Assembly (NCBI GenBank): GCA_002843005.1
Contig: PHEX01000014.1
Span: 1-44,535 of the forward strand
Source of the DNA: Candidatus Anoxymicrobium japonicum
GTDB taxonomy: Bacteria > Actinomycetota > Geothermincolia > Fen-727 > Anoxymicrobiaceae
Length of the DNA: 44,535 nucleotides
Direction of reading: 5' to 3'
Part shown: positions 42,623 to 44,535 of the stretch, piece after piece
How the letters are laid out: every line of letters starts with the position of its first letter
Position numbering within the stretch: position 1 is the first letter of the stretch
Program-made: the position numbers and the translations under genes
The notes under the pieces: generated by a model
Databases searched by the model: none
Seen by the model: only the letters and a program-made list of their open reading frames with translations
What the model was told of the DNA's origin: nothing

Positions 42623-44278
42623 ATGAACGGTTATTATTCGCGGGAGCAGTTCACCAACAGACGCCTTGAACTGACAAGACTGGAGTCGGCCTACGAAGCC
42701 ACGCTGGACGGTAAGCCTGCGAGAATCGCGTTTTTGGGATTGCGTAGAATTGGCAAATCGATTCTCTTTGACCGGTTCGTCGAAAGCAAGCGCACTGCTG
42801 GTAGGAAGGGCCTTGCCATCGTCGATTTCGAGCGGGCGGTCTCGAATCCAGAGACGTTCTCTCAGGTGTACGTGGGCACTATAGCGGGACAGATCATAGG
42901 GGGGGCCAAGAGGCGACCTAGAGATTTTCTGCGCCTCGAGAACGCACTCAGCACAGAGTTGGGTGAATCAAAGGCGTTCAGGGAGGTAGCCGGGCGCATC
43001 CTGACCGAGCTACGAAAGGCCGACCATGACCAGGCACTTCTTTACGAGCTTGCCCTGGGCTTCCCTCAAGAACTTGCCGAAGAACTCGGCGAGGCGATCA
43101 TGCTATTTATTGACGAGTTTCAATACCTTATGAACCTCAGGCGCTACAAAGGCATCGGGGATCCCCGAAGGTTGTTGAAGGCAACCCTGGAGCGCCAGAA
43201 CATGGTGGGTTATGTTATCGCAGGCTCCGAAATAACCATTCTCGAGGACGCGCTGCAATCCCATGCGAGTCCGCTGTTTGGAATGTTCGCCCGGGAAAGG
43301 CTTGGCCCGTTCGACAAGGTGGATTCCCTGGAGTTAATCGGCAAACTGGCGCCTGGACTTGGCGCTAGGGCCGCGGGGAAGATATGTGATTACAGCGGTG
43401 GCAATCCGTTCTATATAACAGCAATTGCGCAGAAAACGGCGGGCCTCATTAAGGAAGAGGGGTTTGACGAGGAGGACGGTGTCGACCATGCCTTCCTGGA
43501 AGAGGTTCTGGCGGATTGGGGTAGGATATTCGATTTCTGCTACTACCTTATGGAAATATCACTCGATCGCGCTCGAGGCTCGGGCAATCTGAAGGCGTTG
43601 CTACAGCTCATGGCCGAGGAGAACCAGGGCATGACCGCCACCGAAATAGCGCGGTTGGCGCATAAGACCCCGCAGGCAACGAGAAACTACCTGCTGGAGC
43701 TGTGTCGCTTTGACATACTGGAGCGCGAAAGAGACCTGTTTTCCTTCAGAGATCCTCTGTTCAAGTATTGGCTGGCCAACCTGCGCACGGGAATTGCTTG
43801 GAGCACAACTCCTACGAGGGCGGACGTTTGGATGTCACTCGACCAACATCGCGAGGCCCTAAAGGCGCTGTCTGACGAGCTGGGAACAGCAAAGGAGAGC
43901 GTGCTACGAGAGGTGCTCGGGCTCTTCGACGGCCAGTTGATAGCCGGAGAGCTTCTTGGAGCAGGTGAGGATATCGTGCTGCCAAAGTTCGACAAAGTCG
44001 AACCGTTTATAGATGAGAACGGAGAGGAACTGGAGGCTGTTGGCCAGGGCAAGCACATCTGGGCATGCGAGCTCAAGTGGCGGAGATCCACTGCAGGAGA
44101 AACCGAGGTCAGGAGACTCCTTGAGCGGGCAAGAAAAATCAGGGCAGAGCGAGCGTGGTTGATATCGAAGGCCGGATTCACCAGGGAGGCTCTCGCGCTG
44201 ATGAGAAAAGAGAGTGTCTTGCACTCCAACGGTGACCAGCTCAGAGAGATCGAAAAGGTAGTTAGAAGGGAAACTTGA
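42623..44278 (+). CDS. Archaeal-type ATPase with winged helix and C-terminal PD-(D/E)XK-like domain
   Basis: A 551-residue STAND/ATPase_2-type protein. Walker A is GLRRIGKS (about residue 40), Walker B is IMLFIDEFQYL, and the sensor is VIAGSE. A C-terminal AAA lid has GGNPFYITAIAQ, a winged helix has MTATEIARLAHKTPQATRNYL followed by FSFRDPLFKYWLAN, and the last 110 residues carry a nuclease-like core (E..., then WACELKWRR, then AWLISKAGFTREAL), as in DUF234 proteins. Function is unknown in the family; mobile or defence roles are suspected. The start is ATG 42623 behind AAGGAG; GTG 42593 is the longest alternative. Confidence 0.85.
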   Translation: MNGYYSREQFTNRRLELTRLESAYEATLDGKPARIAFLGLRRIGKSILFDRFVESKRTAGRKGLAIVDFERAVSNPETFSQVYVGTIAGQIIGGAKRRPRDFLRLENALSTELGESKAFREVAGRILTELRKADHDQALLYELALGFPQELAEELGEAIMLFIDEFQYLMNLRRYKGIGDPRRLLKATLERQNMVGYVIAGSEITILEDALQSHASPLFGMFARERLGPFDKVDSLELIGKLAPGLGARAAGKICDYSGGNPFYITAIAQKTAGLIKEEGFDEEDGVDHAFLEEVLADWGRIFDFCYYLMEISLDRARGSGNLKALLQLMAEENQGMTATEIARLAHKTPQATRNYLLELCRFDILERERDLFSFRDPLFKYWLANLRTGIAWSTTPTRADVWMSLDQHREALKALSDELGTAKESVLREVLGLFDGQLIAGELLGAGEDIVLPKFDKVEPFIDENGEELEAVGQGKHIWACELKWRRSTAGETEVRRLLERARKIRAERAWLISKAGFTREALALMRKESVLHSNGDQLREIEKVVRRET

Positions 44279-44407
44279 CAACGCCACCTGTTCGACGGAA
44301 GCCAGACACAGGCGTTTCTTGCATTAGTAGCGCAGGTCAATTCACGGGCGGCGGGAGTTCCAACACCGACAGCAATCGGGCACATGTTTCGAGCTATGTT
44401 CGAGTAA
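44279..44407 (+). other. In-frame open stretch after the ATPase stop
   Basis: After the TGA at 44276-44278 the same frame stays open for 42 codons and reads like protein (LFDGSQTQAFLALVAQVNSR, then PTPTAIGHMFRAMFE) before TAA at 44405. No start codon with a ribosome site precedes it. It could be the tail of a decayed downstream gene or a readthrough extension. I do not recognise it. From 44408 to 44497 nothing is seen. Confidence 0.35.
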
Positions 44408-44497
44408 CCGTGCGCAGGTGGAGTCTTGTGCCCGTATCGGATTGTTTCTGAACATTCCCGACAAAATCCTTCAAGTAATTGTTAGTGTTTCCCGCCT

Positions 44498-44528
44498 TTG
44501 ACCGCGCTCCGGAAAGCAGGGGTACAAT
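44498..44528 (+). promoter_or_regulatory. Possible promoter at the window edge
   Basis: TTGACC (44498-44503), a 19-bp spacer and TACAAT (44523-44528). The spacer is long, but both hexamers are good and the arrangement resembles stable-RNA promoters. The gene it would serve lies outside the window. Confidence 0.45.
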
Positions 44529-44535
44529 GCCCCTT

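Overview
The window is a stretch of bacterial chromosome, GC-rich by eye, that is dominated by one strand. The gene content points to an anaerobe: a four-subunit pyruvate:ferredoxin oxidoreductase, and isoleucine made through citramalate instead of threonine deaminase. Frequent GTG and TTG starts, CCA encoded in the tRNA genes and one candidate leaderless promoter would fit a deep-branching actinobacterial or similar lineage, but I hold that placement loosely.

Layout. Positions 1-6525 (minus) hold the first 2175 codons of a giant secreted protein: Ig-like modules, a LamG domain, a long right-handed beta-helix and an RHS/YD array that runs off the window. Upstream lie porCDAB (6689-9737), a divergent response regulator with a degenerate GGDEF domain, a glycosyltransferase, hisC, a 62-residue protein, tRNA-Gln and tRNA-Glu. 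From 13.9 to 17.1 kb is an accessory patch: a zinc-ribbon protein, a MITE-like element, an AAA/DUF4143 ATPase, the remnant of an arsD gene and an MNT-HEPN toxin-antitoxin pair. From 17.3 to 21.1 kb is a pentose operon (ribulokinase, ribulose-5-phosphate 4-epimerase, a FucI/AraA-like isomerase). A decayed, repeat-rich stretch and a membrane protein follow.

From 41461 down to 22788 (minus) is an 18.7-kb supercluster of sixteen genes. In order of transcription: leuC-like, leuD-like, isocitrate-type dehydrogenase, ilvD, ilvB, ilvN, ilvC, class V aminotransferase, serA, leuA, leuC, leuD, leuB, ilvE, cimA and a fumarylacetoacetate-hydrolase-family enzyme. Together they cover valine, leucine and isoleucine synthesis from pyruvate, the first two steps of serine synthesis and, by inference, supply of 2-oxoglutarate as amino acceptor. 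A well-spaced candidate promoter (TTTACA, 17 bp, TAGAAT) precedes the first gene. The window ends with a HAD hydrolase, a divergent archaeal-type ATPase carrying a nuclease-like C-terminal domain, and a possible promoter at the edge.

The most notable structure not explained by genes is a set of short palindromic repeats sharing the core GGGGTCA, plus a second G/C-run family. Nearly every copy sits within a few bases of the 3' end of a gene, several contribute the stop codon, and two loci form inverted pairs that would fold into hairpins of over 30 bp inside the amino-acid supercluster.
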